A stretch of 38,485 nucleotides of DNA from an uncultured bacterium (GTDB lineage Bacteria > Bacillota > Clostridia > Christensenellales > UBA1242). The notes beneath the pieces are model-generated. The model had not been told where the DNA came from. It saw only the letters and a list, made by a program, of their open reading frames with translations, and ran no database searches. The position numbers were made by a program, and so were the translations under genes. The stretch covers positions 1-38,485 of the forward strand of contig CASXBC010000010.1 in NCBI GenBank assembly GCA_949474265.1, read 5' to 3'. The first letter of the stretch is position 1. Every line of letters begins with the position of its first letter. This document shows, one piece after another, positions 20,388-29,363 of this stretch.

Positions 20388-22063
20388 AGGATGTCCACTT
20401 TATTTATATGATTGTAACTGATGTTTGAAACAGCTCCTTTTTCAATGTTGATAATTTTGTCTGCTATGTCTTGACAATAATCTTTCGCACTGAAAATCAA
20501 AATTGTTCTTGTGCCGTGCATTGCTTTTAGGATTGCTTTTATTTTTTTCTTCTCTTTCTCTGTGAGAGCATCAGGAAATTCGTAGATAGCCATAACTTGA
20601 CTGCCTGTCAAAATGGCACGTGCAAGAGCCAACAAATAGAGTTTGTCATATTGCAAAATTGAAATGTCTGAGTTAAATTTTTTTGGCAGTGACATGATGT
20701 AATCATAAATGTCCAATTCTTTGCAAGTTTGGTAAATCACTTTTTTGTTTTTCTCTTTAATCTGAAGGTTTTTCATGATTGAGCCTTTGAAGAAGGTTGG
20801 GTGGGTTGTTACATAGCTGAAGTTTTCAAGGTAACTCTTAGTTGTGAAATCGTAAAGATTTACACCACTCAAAGTAATTTGTCCGCTGTCTGGCTCTATT
20901 GCTCTTCTAAGCATGTTGAAAATGGTCCTTTTTCCACAACTTCTTGAACCGAGAATGAGACATGTTTGGTTTTCGTTGAAAAGTATATCGAAGTCTTTAA
21001 GTGATGGATTTCCTTCATCATCTTTTTTGAAACTTACTTCATTGAAGCAAAGGTTTCCCATGATGTCTGTAAGAGTGTTTTTGCCAACTTCAACTTCATC
21101 TCGTTCTGTGAAGTTTAACACTGTTTTGACTCTGGCGGAGGCAGTGTTTACATTATCAAATTCTTTTATGACAGAGAATAAGTCTTTTGTGTTGGAAATT
21201 CCATTTGAAACATAAGAAACAACAATGAAATAAGTTTCTATTGTAAGTCCATTGTGAGCGACAAGAATAACTGATATGATTGTTGCTATTAAAATAAGAA
21301 ACTCATAAAATGCTGCATAATAGTTTGAATAAATTGAATCCCAAAAATCTCGCTTATGAAGTCTTTTTATGTAAGTGTCAAGAGTTTCATTGTATTCTTG
21401 CTTGATTCGTTTTTCAATTCCAAGGTCAGCGATTGCTTCTCTGGCATCAATAATTTCACTAAACTTCTCGTATTGTTCATCATGAGACTGTCTTGTGAGC
21501 CTGTGCCATTTTTGTCTTCTATTGCTTGCCCAAGCCAGCATTAAAAAGTCAAGAATATCTGCGACCACAACAATAAGTCCAGCCCAAACATTGATAGTGA
21601 AGATGACAATAATATTTACAAGAACTATCAAAAGTCTTGCTAGTGCTATGGAAGTCTTTTCGCCAAATTCTGCAACAGTAAAATTGTCAGTATGCAACAT
21701 ATTTAGGATTTGCTCTTTTGAAGTTGTCTTGAAATTCATAGACCTTGCTCTAAGAGCTTTGTCAACAAATTCATTGTTTAAGCGATTGTAAGTACTTTTG
21801 ACAAGTGGGGCATAGCACATATATTCAAAGTGCCAAAAAGTCTTTCTTGTAAGCAAAATTGCAAAGCCAACACAAAGGTAGATGATTGCCTTTACATATT
21901 TGCGACTTGTGATTGAAACTGTCACTTTGGCAGTGAAAATTGGTGCAACAATAAGCAATGTGATTTGAGTAAGCACAACGAGGAAGAATATTAAGAAATA
22001 ATATTTTTTACTCGGTTTTGCAAGTTTCCACCAATCTCTCATTGTTTTGATATAGTAGTTCAT
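20384..22063 (-). CDS. ABC exporter homologue with degenerate ATPase domain
   Basis: The 559-aa protein has the half-transporter layout: a membrane domain with about six helices (20-44, 56-72, 140-158, 160-178, 250-268, 272-290) and a C-terminal nucleotide-binding domain (about 335-559). Each catalytic motif is altered. Walker A is GSRSCGKRT (372-380) with Arg in place of the first Ser/Thr. The Q-loop Gln is Thr420. The LSGGQ signature reads LQYDK (470-474). Walker B ends IYEF with Tyr494 instead of Asp, and the switch His is Ala526. Only the neighbouring Glu495 remains. Length is otherwise normal and the frame is intact, so it is a conserved but probably ATPase-inactive protein or half of a heterodimer whose partner lies elsewhere. 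AAAGGA precedes ATG 22063. Confidence 0.85.
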   Translation of the reverse strand: MNYYIKTMRDWWKLAKPSKKYYFLIFFLVVLTQITLLIVAPIFTAKVTVSITSRKYVKAIIYLCVGFAILLTRKTFWHFEYMCYAPLVKSTYNRLNNEFVDKALRARSMNFKTTSKEQILNMLHTDNFTVAEFGEKTSIALARLLIVLVNIIVIFTINVWAGLIVVVADILDFLMLAWASNRRQKWHRLTRQSHDEQYEKFSEIIDAREAIADLGIEKRIKQEYNETLDTYIKRLHKRDFWDSIYSNYYAAFYEFLILIATIISVILVAHNGLTIETYFIVVSYVSNGISNTKDLFSVIKEFDNVNTASARVKTVLNFTERDEVEVGKNTLTDIMGNLCFNEVSFKKDDEGNPSLKDFDILFNENQTCLILGSRSCGKRTIFNMLRRAIEPDSGQITLSGVNLYDFTTKSYLENFSYVTTHPTFFKGSIMKNLQIKEKNKKVIYQTCKELDIYDYIMSLPKKFNSDISILQYDKLYLLALARAILTGSQVMAIYEFPDALTEKEKKKIKAILKAMHGTRTILIFSAKDYCQDIADKIINIEKGAVSNISYNHINKVDIL

Positions 22064-22099
22064 ATTTGTTTCCTTTTAATTAAAATATTCAGCAAAAGC

Positions 22100-22128
22100 A
22101 TTATACATCATAGAAAACAAATTGAAAA
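22100..22128 (-). promoter_or_regulatory. Promoter of the ABC homologue
   Basis: On the minus strand TTTTCA (22128-22123), 17 bp, TATAAT (22105-22100). Confidence 0.6.
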
Positions 22129-22162
22129 GTGAAATTCTGTAAATTGTATGAGATAAAGAAAA

Positions 22163-22180
22163 AAACAGGGGTTGCCTGTT
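22163..22180 (-). terminator. Terminator of the marR-cysS operon
   Basis: AACAGG (22164-22169) pairs with CCTGTT (22175-22180); on the minus strand a T run follows. Confidence 0.75.
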
Positions 22181-22422
22181 TATTTTTCTTCTTTTTCTGA
22201 GTTTTCAGTTTCTTTTTTCAAATTGTTGAGTTTTGAAATGGTGTTGGAAACTGTTGCAACAATTCCGCAAGCGATACCACTGCATGCAGGCAAAAGCCAA
22301 CCAGGGTGCCATAAGTTGAGTGTTATTCCTAGTATCAAATAGATTGCAACACTGACAAGCATAAGAGCTGCACAAACCGCTCCTCCAATAATTTGAGCCT
22401 TTGTTTCTTTTTGATTTGACAT
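22180..22422 (-). CDS. Small two-helix membrane protein
   Basis: The 80-aa product has two membrane helices (about 10-34 and 41-59) joined by a short NLWHPGWLLPA turn, and a charged C-terminal tail (KLNNLKKETENSEKEEK). The pattern '...TLNLWHPGWLLP' with a following GI-x-x-GI is seen in small uncharacterised Firmicutes membrane proteins, often near other envelope or regulatory genes; no function is known to me. AAAGGAG precedes ATG 22422. It is the last gene of the marR-cysS unit, 12 bp after cysS. Confidence 0.8.
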   Translation of the reverse strand: MSNQKETKAQIIGGAVCAALMLVSVAIYLILGITLNLWHPGWLLPACSGIACGIVATVSNTISKLNNLKKETENSEKEEK

Positions 22423-22434
22423 ATTTTTCTCCTT

Positions 22435-23799
22435 TTATTTCTTTAGTATTTGATATCTTTCACGCGTGTCTTTTACTTCATAGCCAAGCTTTGAAATTTC
22501 ATCTCTCAAAGAGTCAGCAAGAGCAAAGTCTCTCTCTTTTTTTGCTTGCCAGCGTCTTTCACACAAATCTTTGACAGCTTGAGGAGTTTCCTCTCTCTCT
22601 TCTTCGTCAAAATTTAGACCAAGAACTTGATTAAATTTCATAAGAGTCTCATAAACGTCTCTACTCTTTTCTTCTTTAAGCATTTTAAGAGTGGTTGCTA
22701 TTGCTTTTGGCATATTTAAGTCATCATTTAAGCTTTGCAAAAACTCTGCTTCAAACCTACTTGTGTCCACCTTAGCTGTGCTATTTTTGTGTTCGTTTGC
22801 AAGCGACTTAAGATTTTTTATTGTTGCTTTTGCCATGTCAAGTGCATCAAAAGTAAAATTTTGTTGTTTTGAGTAGTGAGCCATAAAATAGAAGAATCTA
22901 AAAACTTCTGGCTCGTACCCACGCTCTTTAAGGTCAGAGAGGGTGTAGAGATTTCCAAGACTTTTGCTCATCTTTCCACCGTCAACTTGCAAAAACTCTA
23001 AGTGCATCCACATTTTGACAACTTGGTGGTCATAGTAGCAGTTGCTTTGAGCGATTTCATTTTCATGATGCACAGGTTTGTGGTCAACCCCACCTGTGTG
23101 GATGTCGATTGTTTCGCCCAGATATTTATCTCCAATTACAGAGCATTCAATGTGCCAGCCAGGATAACCCATTCCCCAAGGGCTTTGCCATTGCATGATA
23201 TGCTTTTTAGGAGCTTTTACCCAAAGCACAAAATCATAAGGGGAGTGTTTTTCTTCGTCAATATCAATTCTTGCTCCAGCAAGTTTTTCATTTATATCCA
23301 TGCCAGAAAGTCTGCCATAGTCTTTAAATTTCTCAATGTCAAAATAAATTCCTTTGCTTGTCTCGTAAGCATAGCCTTTTTCAATTAAACGAGAGACAAA
23401 AGCAATCATTTCATTGATTACGCTTGTCGCTGGGACAATATGTTCTGGCAGGTCAATGTTGAGAAGCTTTGCATCATTCATAAAAACATCAGTATAAAAC
23501 TTTGCAATTTCCCATGGGGTTTTGTGTTCTCTTTGACTTGCAACAAGCATCTTATCTTCACCTTCATCAGCATCAGAGGTGAGATGACCAACATCTGTTA
23601 TATTCATAACACCGTCAAGAGTAAAGCCGTTGTATTTAAGCACTCTTCTGATGTTGTCCATAAACAGATAAGCTCTGAAATTTCCTATGTGTGGATAATA
23701 ATATACAGTAGGTCCACAAGAATACATTTTTACAATCTTCCCTTCATGAAATGGGACTTGTTCTTTTGTTTTTGAAAGGGAATTAAAAAATTTTATCAT
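22435..23799 (-). CDS. cysS: Cysteinyl-tRNA synthetase
   Basis: This class I synthetase charges tRNA-Cys. The 454-aa protein has the HIGH-type motif PHIGN (36-40), KMSKS (276-280) and zinc ligands including Cys28 (SCGPTVY) and Cys219 (HIECS). The C-terminal anticodon-binding part ends [17 protein letters not shown]. Length is normal. The ATG at 23799 has TTGGAGG upstream. It lies 19 bp behind a MarR-type gene and has no T-box leader in front, so its expression is probably set by the MarR promoter; T-box control is common for this gene in Firmicutes but is not seen here. Confidence 0.96.
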   Translation of the reverse strand: MIKFFNSLSKTKEQVPFHEGKIVKMYSCGPTVYYYPHIGNFRAYLFMDNIRRVLKYNGFTLDGVMNITDVGHLTSDADEGEDKMLVASQREHKTPWEIAKFYTDVFMNDAKLLNIDLPEHIVPATSVINEMIAFVSRLIEKGYAYETSKGIYFDIEKFKDYGRLSGMDINEKLAGARIDIDEEKHSPYDFVLWVKAPKKHIMQWQSPWGMGYPGWHIECSVIGDKYLGETIDIHTGGVDHKPVHHENEIAQSNCYYDHQVVKMWMHLEFLQVDGGKMSKSLGNLYTLSDLKERGYEPEVFRFFYFMAHYSKQQNFTFDALDMAKATIKNLKSLANEHKNSTAKVDTSRFEAEFLQSLNDDLNMPKAIATTLKMLKEEKSRDVYETLMKFNQVLGLNFDEEEREETPQAVKDLCERRWQAKKERDFALADSLRDEISKLGYEVKDTRERYQILKK

Positions 23800-23818
23800 T
23801 TTGCCTCCAATATGAAAG

Positions 23819-24202
23819 TTATATCTTCTTGTTTAGATATATGGAAAGAACATCCAAAGCGTGTTCGATTTCAGTGTTTCTTTCATCAAAATAGCTGTTA
23901 AATGTCTTGATAAAGGCATCAAGCTCAGCTTTTCCTTTTTCAGTGAGAAACATCATTCTACATCTTTTATCTATTTCGCCTTGTCTGCTTATAGCCAATC
24001 CTTCTTTTTCTAAATCTTTTGCCATAAGGGCAAAGTTGGATTTTTTAAGCCCAAGTTTGTCAATAATCATGCTGACAGAAAGATTTTCATATTGTGAGAT
24101 AAAATACAACATTTTAAACTTAAGCAAGTTGTTGTTTGCAATATGTTTTGCGAGATTTTCAGTTAATGCTTCAATTTCCAGAAGTTTTTCAATGTTTTTC
24201 AT
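23819..24202 (-). CDS. MarR-family transcriptional regulator
   Basis: The 127-aa product is a winged-helix MarR protein: KFKMLYFISQYENLSVSMII (about 28-47), KKSNFALMAKDLEKEGLAIS (about 54-73) with the recognition helix, and the wing KRCRMMFLTEKGKAEL (about 80-95). The start is ATG 24202, placed 7 bp after a TATAAT box with no ribosome site; the upstream extension of the frame would overlap that promoter. It heads a unit with cysS and a small membrane protein and is divergent from recD2. Binding to its own promoter, and so control of cysS, is likely but not shown. Confidence 0.87.
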   Translation of the reverse strand: MKNIEKLLEIEALTENLAKHIANNNLLKFKMLYFISQYENLSVSMIIDKLGLKKSNFALMAKDLEKEGLAISRQGEIDKRCRMMFLTEKGKAELDAFIKTFNSYFDERNTEIEHALDVLSIYLNKKI

Positions 24203-24209
24203 ATTTACA

Positions 24210-24238
24210 ATTATAAATAATGTGATTTTTTTTTGCAA
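24210..24238 (-). promoter_or_regulatory. Leaderless promoter of marR-cysS
   Basis: On the minus strand TTGCAA (24238-24233), 17 bp, TATAAT (24215-24210), then 7 bp to the ATG at 24202. Confidence 0.8.
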
Positions 24239-24247
24239 GCATTTTGC

Positions 24248-24276
24248 TTGCCTTTTAAATAAAAAGTTATTAAAAT
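24248..24276 (+). promoter_or_regulatory. Leaderless promoter of recD2
   Basis: TTGCCT (24248-24253), 17 bp, TAAAAT (24271-24276), then 6 bp to ATG 24283. Its -35 lies 9 bp from that of the divergent marR promoter. Confidence 0.7.
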
Positions 24277-24282
24277 ATGACT

Positions 24283-26514
24283 ATGGCTTTAACAGGAACG
24301 ATTGAATCTATTGTTTATAGAAATGATGAGAATGGCTACACTGTCGCTAAACTTGAAAATGATGATAGTTATGTGACTGTTGTTGGCAAGTTTATTGATA
24401 TTCAGGTGGGGGCTTTGGTCTCACTCAATGGCAAATATGAAAAAACTAAGTATGGCATACAATATGTCTTTGAAACTTACGAAGTTTCCATGCCGAAATC
24501 ACTTGAAGGGATTGAAAAATATCTTGGAAGTGGACTGATAAAAGGCGTTGGACCAATTACTGCAAAGAAAATTGTTGAGTTTTTTGGTGAAGAGACTTTG
24601 GACATTTTGGAATATGCTCCACACAAACTTTCACTTATTGCTGGCATAAGCGAGAAAAAAGCCACGGAGATTGGATTTTCTTTTAAAGAACATAGAGATG
24701 TTCAAAATACTATTATTTTTCTTCAAAATTTCAATATTACAACAAATATGGCTTTGAAGATATATAACATTTACAGAGAAAAAACTACAGAGATAGTTAA
24801 AAACAACCCTTACAAACTTGTTGAGGATGTGGATGGAATAGGCTTTTTGACTGCTGACAAAATTGCTCAAAATGCTGGCATACCAAAAGATAGTTTGTTT
24901 AGAATCAGAGCTGGTTTAATTCATGTCATAAAAAACTCTTGTGAAAAAAATGGCAACACCTATTTACCCAAAAACTTGCTTTTGGAGCAGACTCAAGAGG
25001 CTTTGGAGTTGTCATTGGAAGAAAATGAAGATAAATTTAAAGAAGCTTTTGACAGCTTGACCTTGGACAGAACTGCAGTTGTTCAATGGCTTGATAATGT
25101 TGAGATTGTCATGCTGGCAAAATACTATTATTATGAAAACTCTATTGCACAAAAATTGGTTTGGTTGGCAAATTGTCAAAAAGAAGAGCAATATGATGTT
25201 TCGTCAGAGATAGAGCTTTTTGAAAGGCAAAATAACATTGTTTTTCATGAAGAACAAAAAAATGCTGTTATTGGAGCAATCAACAATGGCGTGTTTGTAA
25301 TTACCGGTGGGCCAGGAACAGGAAAGACGACAATTATTAAGTGTATTTTAGAGATTTTGTCAAATCAGCAAAAGACAGTTTGTTTGGCTGCTCCAACAGG
25401 TCGTGCGGCAAAGAGAATGAGTGACAGCACAGGAAAAGAAGCAAAGACCATTCATAGACTTTTGGAAGTCAATGCAATTCAGTCTGACCAAAGCTATTTT
25501 GTTCACAATGAAACCAATCCGCTTAAAGCTGATGCGGTGATTGTGGATGAAGTTTCTATGGTGGATGCGGCTCTTATGTGCTCTATGCTTAAGGCGTTGC
25601 CAAGAGATTGCAAATTGATTTTGGTGGGAGATAAAGACCAGCTTCCGAGTGTTGGTGCTGGAAATGTTTTGTCTGACATTTTGCAGAGCGGAGTTGTAAA
25701 ATATTGCATGCTTACAAAAATTTATAGACAAGAAGAAAAAAGTCTTATTATCACAAACGCACACCTTATCAATGAAGGAAAAATGCCTCTTATTGACAAT
25801 AGCAGTATGGATTTCTTTTTTGAAAGCAAAAATGACCCAGAGATTATTAAAAACACCATACTTGATTTGGTTACTCAAAGACTGCCAAAGTTTTTGAAAG
25901 TGGACCCAGCACAAATTCAGGTGCTTGCACCACTTAAAGCTGGGGTGTGTGGCATAGAAAACTTAAATAAGGTTTTGCAAGAGAAAATCAATCCGCCAAG
26001 TTTGTCCAAGCGACAAGTGGAATTTATTAGGACTAGCTTTCGAGAGGGAGATAAAGTCATGCAAATGAGCAACAACTATGACCTTGAGTGGAAGAAGAAG
26101 GGACTTTTTGCTGAGGAGAAAGGCAAAGGTGTTTTCAATGGCGATATAGGAATAATACAAACTGTTGACCCTCAAACAAGTGAAGTTATTGTTGAGTTTG
26201 AAGATGGAAGGATATGTCTTTATACTAGACCAGACCTTGTAGATTTGTCACTTTCGTATGCTATTACAATTCACAAAAGTCAAGGCTCGGAGTTTGATAC
26301 TATTATCATCCCTGCAATTGCAGGTCCAAGCATAATACTGACAAGAAATTTGATATATACTGCTGTAACTCGTGCCAAGAAGATGGTTGTAATTGTTGGA
26401 GAAAAACAATATCTTCACAGGATGGTTTCAAACAAATACACTGCAACAAGATTCACACTTTTGAAGAAATTGCTTGTCTCTGCAAATGAAAAGATGAAAA
26501 ATATGTTTGAATAA
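24283..26514 (+). CDS. recD2: RecD2-type SF1B helicase
   Basis: The 743-aa helicase belongs to the RecBC-independent RecD2 family, a 5'-3' DNA helicase tied to repair and replication-fork stability. The N-terminal OB-like part begins MALTGTIESIVYRNDENGYT, then helix-hairpin-helix repeats (GSGLIKGVGPITAKKIVEFF, DVDGIGFLTADKIAQ). Walker A is GGPGTGKTT at about 343-351, Walker B is VIVDEVSMVD, and near the end comes the UvrD_C_2 motif SYAITIHKSQGSEFD. ATG 24283 suits the leaderless promoter; an ATG at 24277 abuts the -10 box and is less likely. Confidence 0.95.
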   Translation: MALTGTIESIVYRNDENGYTVAKLENDDSYVTVVGKFIDIQVGALVSLNGKYEKTKYGIQYVFETYEVSMPKSLEGIEKYLGSGLIKGVGPITAKKIVEFFGEETLDILEYAPHKLSLIAGISEKKATEIGFSFKEHRDVQNTIIFLQNFNITTNMALKIYNIYREKTTEIVKNNPYKLVEDVDGIGFLTADKIAQNAGIPKDSLFRIRAGLIHVIKNSCEKNGNTYLPKNLLLEQTQEALELSLEENEDKFKEAFDSLTLDRTAVVQWLDNVEIVMLAKYYYYENSIAQKLVWLANCQKEEQYDVSSEIELFERQNNIVFHEEQKNAVIGAINNGVFVITGGPGTGKTTIIKCILEILSNQQKTVCLAAPTGRAAKRMSDSTGKEAKTIHRLLEVNAIQSDQSYFVHNETNPLKADAVIVDEVSMVDAALMCSMLKALPRDCKLILVGDKDQLPSVGAGNVLSDILQSGVVKYCMLTKIYRQEEKSLIITNAHLINEGKMPLIDNSSMDFFFESKNDPEIIKNTILDLVTQRLPKFLKVDPAQIQVLAPLKAGVCGIENLNKVLQEKINPPSLSKRQVEFIRTSFREGDKVMQMSNNYDLEWKKKGLFAEEKGKGVFNGDIGIIQTVDPQTSEVIVEFEDGRICLYTRPDLVDLSLSYAITIHKSQGSEFDTIIIPAIAGPSIILTRNLIYTAVTRAKKMVVIVGEKQYLHRMVSNKYTATRFTLLKKLLVSANEKMKNMFE

Positions 26515-26546
26515 AAAAAGTAGAAGCTTAGCTTCTACTTTTATTT
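26515..26546. terminator. Bidirectional terminator after recD2
   Basis: GTAGAAGC (26520-26527), TTA, GCTTCTAC (26531-26538), with A tracts left and T tracts right, between convergent genes. Confidence 0.85.
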
Positions 26547-29225
26547 TTCGCTATCCACCTTTTTCTTTGCTGTTGTTGTTTTTGTTGACTTGGTTTTTGA
26601 AGAGGTTGTTGATTTTTTTGTTGAACTTTTTGAACTCGTCTTGGCAGATTTTTGTTTGCTAGGTGAGATTTGTTTAGGTTGTTCGTTTGTGGTTAAATCA
26701 ACTTCTTCAACAAGAGTCCCTGCAACCATTGTTTCAATATTATCTTCTTCTGGTGGGGTGTCTTGTTCGTATTTTACGAAGAGGTCTGTGATTTTTGCCA
26801 TAAGAGGATTTTCTTTAGTACCTTCTGCAACCACTTTTTGTCGTCTTCTGATAAACCAGCGTTTTGTGTAATAGAATACAATTACTACAAACACTGAGCA
26901 TGCAATCATTGTCAAAAGAGTTGTGACAACAGGAGGGGTGAATTCTGTCAATTTGAAGAAACTTCCAAGTCCAGCTACTGCTGAGATTATCAACACTGCT
27001 GGCAACAAACAACAGAAAGCTCTGTACCAATTTAGTGGGCAACAGATAAAAACTAGATTTACAAAACCAATGAGGGTCAAAAGCAAAGTGCAAAGAGTGG
27101 TGTATTCTGTTTGTGAAAGAGTCATTGTGTTTTCATGCAAAATCATCACAATTAAGATATTTAAAAACATTAACATTGCTGCAGGTATGGTTTTTTTCAT
27201 AACTTGTGGAATAAAATTCCCTTGAATCAGCTTGTCGTTTGGCTGGAATGTCAACATAAACGAAGGCAGACCAATTACAAACATTTCAAGAAGCAACATC
27301 TGGCTTGGTGTGAATGGATATGAAATACGAAGAATAAGTGTAGTGATGCAAAGTATGATTGTAAATAAGGTTTTCATCAAATATAAAACGGAAGAGTTTT
27401 GAACATTATTGACAATCTTTCTGCCTTCTTTAACGATTGCTGGAAGAGCAGAAAAGTTGCTTTCCATAAGGACAAGATGCGAGATGTTTCTGGCAACTTC
27501 ACTTCCGTCCGCCATTGCGATAGAACAGTTTGCTTCTTTGAGTGCAAGAGTGTCATTTACTCCATCACCTGTCATTGCGACAACTTTGCCTTGAGTTTTT
27601 AATGTCTTTACTATGGTGTGCTTTTGTTCAGGGGTTACACGACCGAAAACAGTAAATTTGTCGGCGATTTGTGCCACTTCTTGCAAACTCATATTTTCAA
27701 GAGAGACATATTTGTCGCTTCCCTCAACTCCCACTCTTTTTGCTATTTTTGAAACAGTCAAAGCATCATCTCCGGAAATGATTTTCACTTCGACATTGTT
27801 TTGTTTAAACCATTCAATTGTCTCAACAGCATCTTTTCTTATGTGGTCCTCAAGGGCGAAAAATGCCAAAATCTTACCTGTTTTTCCTGCATTTTTTTCG
27901 TTGTAAGGATTTGAATCCTCAACAAGTGCAAGCACACGAAGTCCTTGCTCCATAAAGGATTTCATGATTTTTTGTTGGGCATCAGTTGTTTTGCAACCAA
28001 TAAAGCTTGTTGCACCAACAAAATAGGTCTTGCCATTTTTAAGTGTGGTTGCACTGTATTTTCTTTGAGAAGAAAATTCAACAACATGTTTTGCAATTGC
28101 GGTTATGTCTTTTCCATAATAGTCAGTCAATGCTACGCTCGTTGCATTTGATGATTTTTGATTTGCAAGCACAGCTTTCATTATTGACTCAATAGTTTCT
28201 GCGTTTGCTCCATTTTGAAGTGAAACATCCACAACATTCATTGTTCCATCTGTGATTGTTCCTGTCTTATCAAGGCAAAGCACATTTGCTCTTGCAAGCA
28301 TTTCTATTGAATAAATATTTTTTACCAAAGTTTTCTTTTTTGCAAGTTTCATGACTCCAACTGTCAGACCAACAGTGATGAGCAGATACATTCCTGCAGG
28401 TATCATACCTGTCAAAGCACCGCTTGTGCTTGTAATTGAGTCTTTTATGCTTGTTCCTGCTATAAAAAATTCTTTACAGAAGGTCAAGGCACCGACAGGA
28501 ATAAGAATGAGAATGATGACCTTAATCAAACTATTTAAATCTTTGAAAAGGTTTGAAGTTTGAGGCTTAAAGTCTTTTGTTCGCTCTGCAACAGTTTGGA
28601 TATAGTTGTTTTTTCCAACTTTGTCAACTCTTGCACTGCAAACGCCAGAAGTGAGGAAACTTCCTGCAAGCAGGGTGTCGCCAGCCACTTTTTTGATAGG
28701 ATTTGACTCACCTGTTAAAAGACTCTCATTCGCTTCAACGACGCCTTCAAGGATGATGCAGTCTGCAGGGATTTGATTTCCATTTTCAAGAAGAATGATG
28801 TCATCCAAAAGCAAATCTTCACTTTTTACTTCCAACGAAAGTCCTGTTCGGACAACTTTTATCTTTGGCACAGAGACCATGGAAAGCCTTTCAACAGTGA
28901 CTTTTGATTTGATTTCTTGAAAAATTGAGATGGCGGTGTTTGCTATGACCACGAAAAGAAACAACAAATCACTCCATGCACCAACAGCCATGAGTGCAAC
29001 TGCAATCACAATCCAAATCATATTAAACACTGTCAGAATGTTTTTTCGTATGATTGTGAAATAAGAGTTTGAAGTTTTTATCTTAGTGTCGTTGACAAGG
29101 CGGTGCTCTTTTCTTTCATTAATTTGTTCTTCTGAAAGTCCATGTTCAATGTCAGTTTGGTATCTAATAATTGGAGCTTCTTGAACAGGTGCTTTCTTTT
29201 TTTTGTTTGGTTTCAGTTTTTTCAC
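26541..29225 (-). CDS. P-type cation-transporting ATPase with basic C-terminal tail
   Basis: The 894-aa pump has the P-type signatures: TGES (171-174) in the actuator domain, the phosphorylated Asp319 in CLDKTGT, and TGDGVNDTLALKEA in the hinge. Membrane helices lie near 64-104, 234-300 and through the last third. It resembles the MgtA/PMR1-like 'cation-translocating' ATPases common in Firmicutes with unknown ion. Unusual is the last stretch of about 45 residues, made almost only of Lys, Ser and Thr (QISPSKQKSAKTSSKSSTKK and on). A Lys-rich N-terminus is also present. The start is GTG 29225 with AAGGAA 9 nt upstream. It is transcribed from the palindrome-centred divergent promoter with the CCA-adding enzyme. 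Confidence 0.92.
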   Translation of the reverse strand: MKKLKPNKKKKAPVQEAPIIRYQTDIEHGLSEEQINERKEHRLVNDTKIKTSNSYFTIIRKNILTVFNMIWIVIAVALMAVGAWSDLLFLFVVIANTAISIFQEIKSKVTVERLSMVSVPKIKVVRTGLSLEVKSEDLLLDDIILLENGNQIPADCIILEGVVEANESLLTGESNPIKKVAGDTLLAGSFLTSGVCSARVDKVGKNNYIQTVAERTKDFKPQTSNLFKDLNSLIKVIILILIPVGALTFCKEFFIAGTSIKDSITSTSGALTGMIPAGMYLLITVGLTVGVMKLAKKKTLVKNIYSIEMLARANVLCLDKTGTITDGTMNVVDVSLQNGANAETIESIMKAVLANQKSSNATSVALTDYYGKDITAIAKHVVEFSSQRKYSATTLKNGKTYFVGATSFIGCKTTDAQQKIMKSFMEQGLRVLALVEDSNPYNEKNAGKTGKILAFFALEDHIRKDAVETIEWFKQNNVEVKIISGDDALTVSKIAKRVGVEGSDKYVSLENMSLQEVAQIADKFTVFGRVTPEQKHTIVKTLKTQGKVVAMTGDGVNDTLALKEANCSIAMADGSEVARNISHLVLMESNFSALPAIVKEGRKIVNNVQNSSVLYLMKTLFTIILCITTLILRISYPFTPSQMLLLEMFVIGLPSFMLTFQPNDKLIQGNFIPQVMKKTIPAAMLMFLNILIVMILHENTMTLSQTEYTTLCTLLLTLIGFVNLVFICCPLNWYRAFCCLLPAVLIISAVAGLGSFFKLTEFTPPVVTTLLTMIACSVFVVIVFYYTKRWFIRRRQKVVAEGTKENPLMAKITDLFVKYEQDTPPEEDNIETMVAGTLVEEVDLTTNEQPKQISPSKQKSAKTSSKSSTKKSTTSSKTKSTKTTTAKKKVDSEK

Positions 29226-29267
29226 GACTTTTATTTCCTTAATTTATCTTTTTTTTAAACATTCACT

Positions 29268-29296
29268 AGTGTATTAAAATTTATTCAAAATGTCAA
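29268..29296 (-). promoter_or_regulatory. Promoter of the P-type ATPase
   Basis: On the minus strand TTGACA (29296-29291), 17 bp, TACACT (29273-29268). Confidence 0.65.
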
Positions 29297-29307
29297 ATAT
29301 ATTTGAC
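29292..29307. promoter_or_regulatory. Palindrome joining two divergent -35 boxes
   Basis: The perfect 16-bp palindrome GTCAAATATATTTGAC supplies bases of the -35 on each strand: TTGACA leftward and TTGACT rightward. It could be a protein site controlling both genes, or only a symmetric promoter. Confidence 0.6.
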
Positions 29308-29331
29308 TTTTTTAAGTTTATATTTTAAATT
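29303..29331 (+). promoter_or_regulatory. Promoter of the CCA-adding enzyme gene
   Basis: TTGACT (29303-29308), 17 bp, TAAATT (29326-29331), with a leader of about 26 nt. Confidence 0.6.
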
Positions 29332-29363
29332 ATTATATAAGATTTATATCTTAGGGAGAGGAT

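Noticed and set aside
22423-23818. T-box riboswitch for cysS
   Set aside because: The region upstream of cysS is only 19 bp and is preceded by the MarR gene; there is no room for a T-box leader and no T-box consensus.
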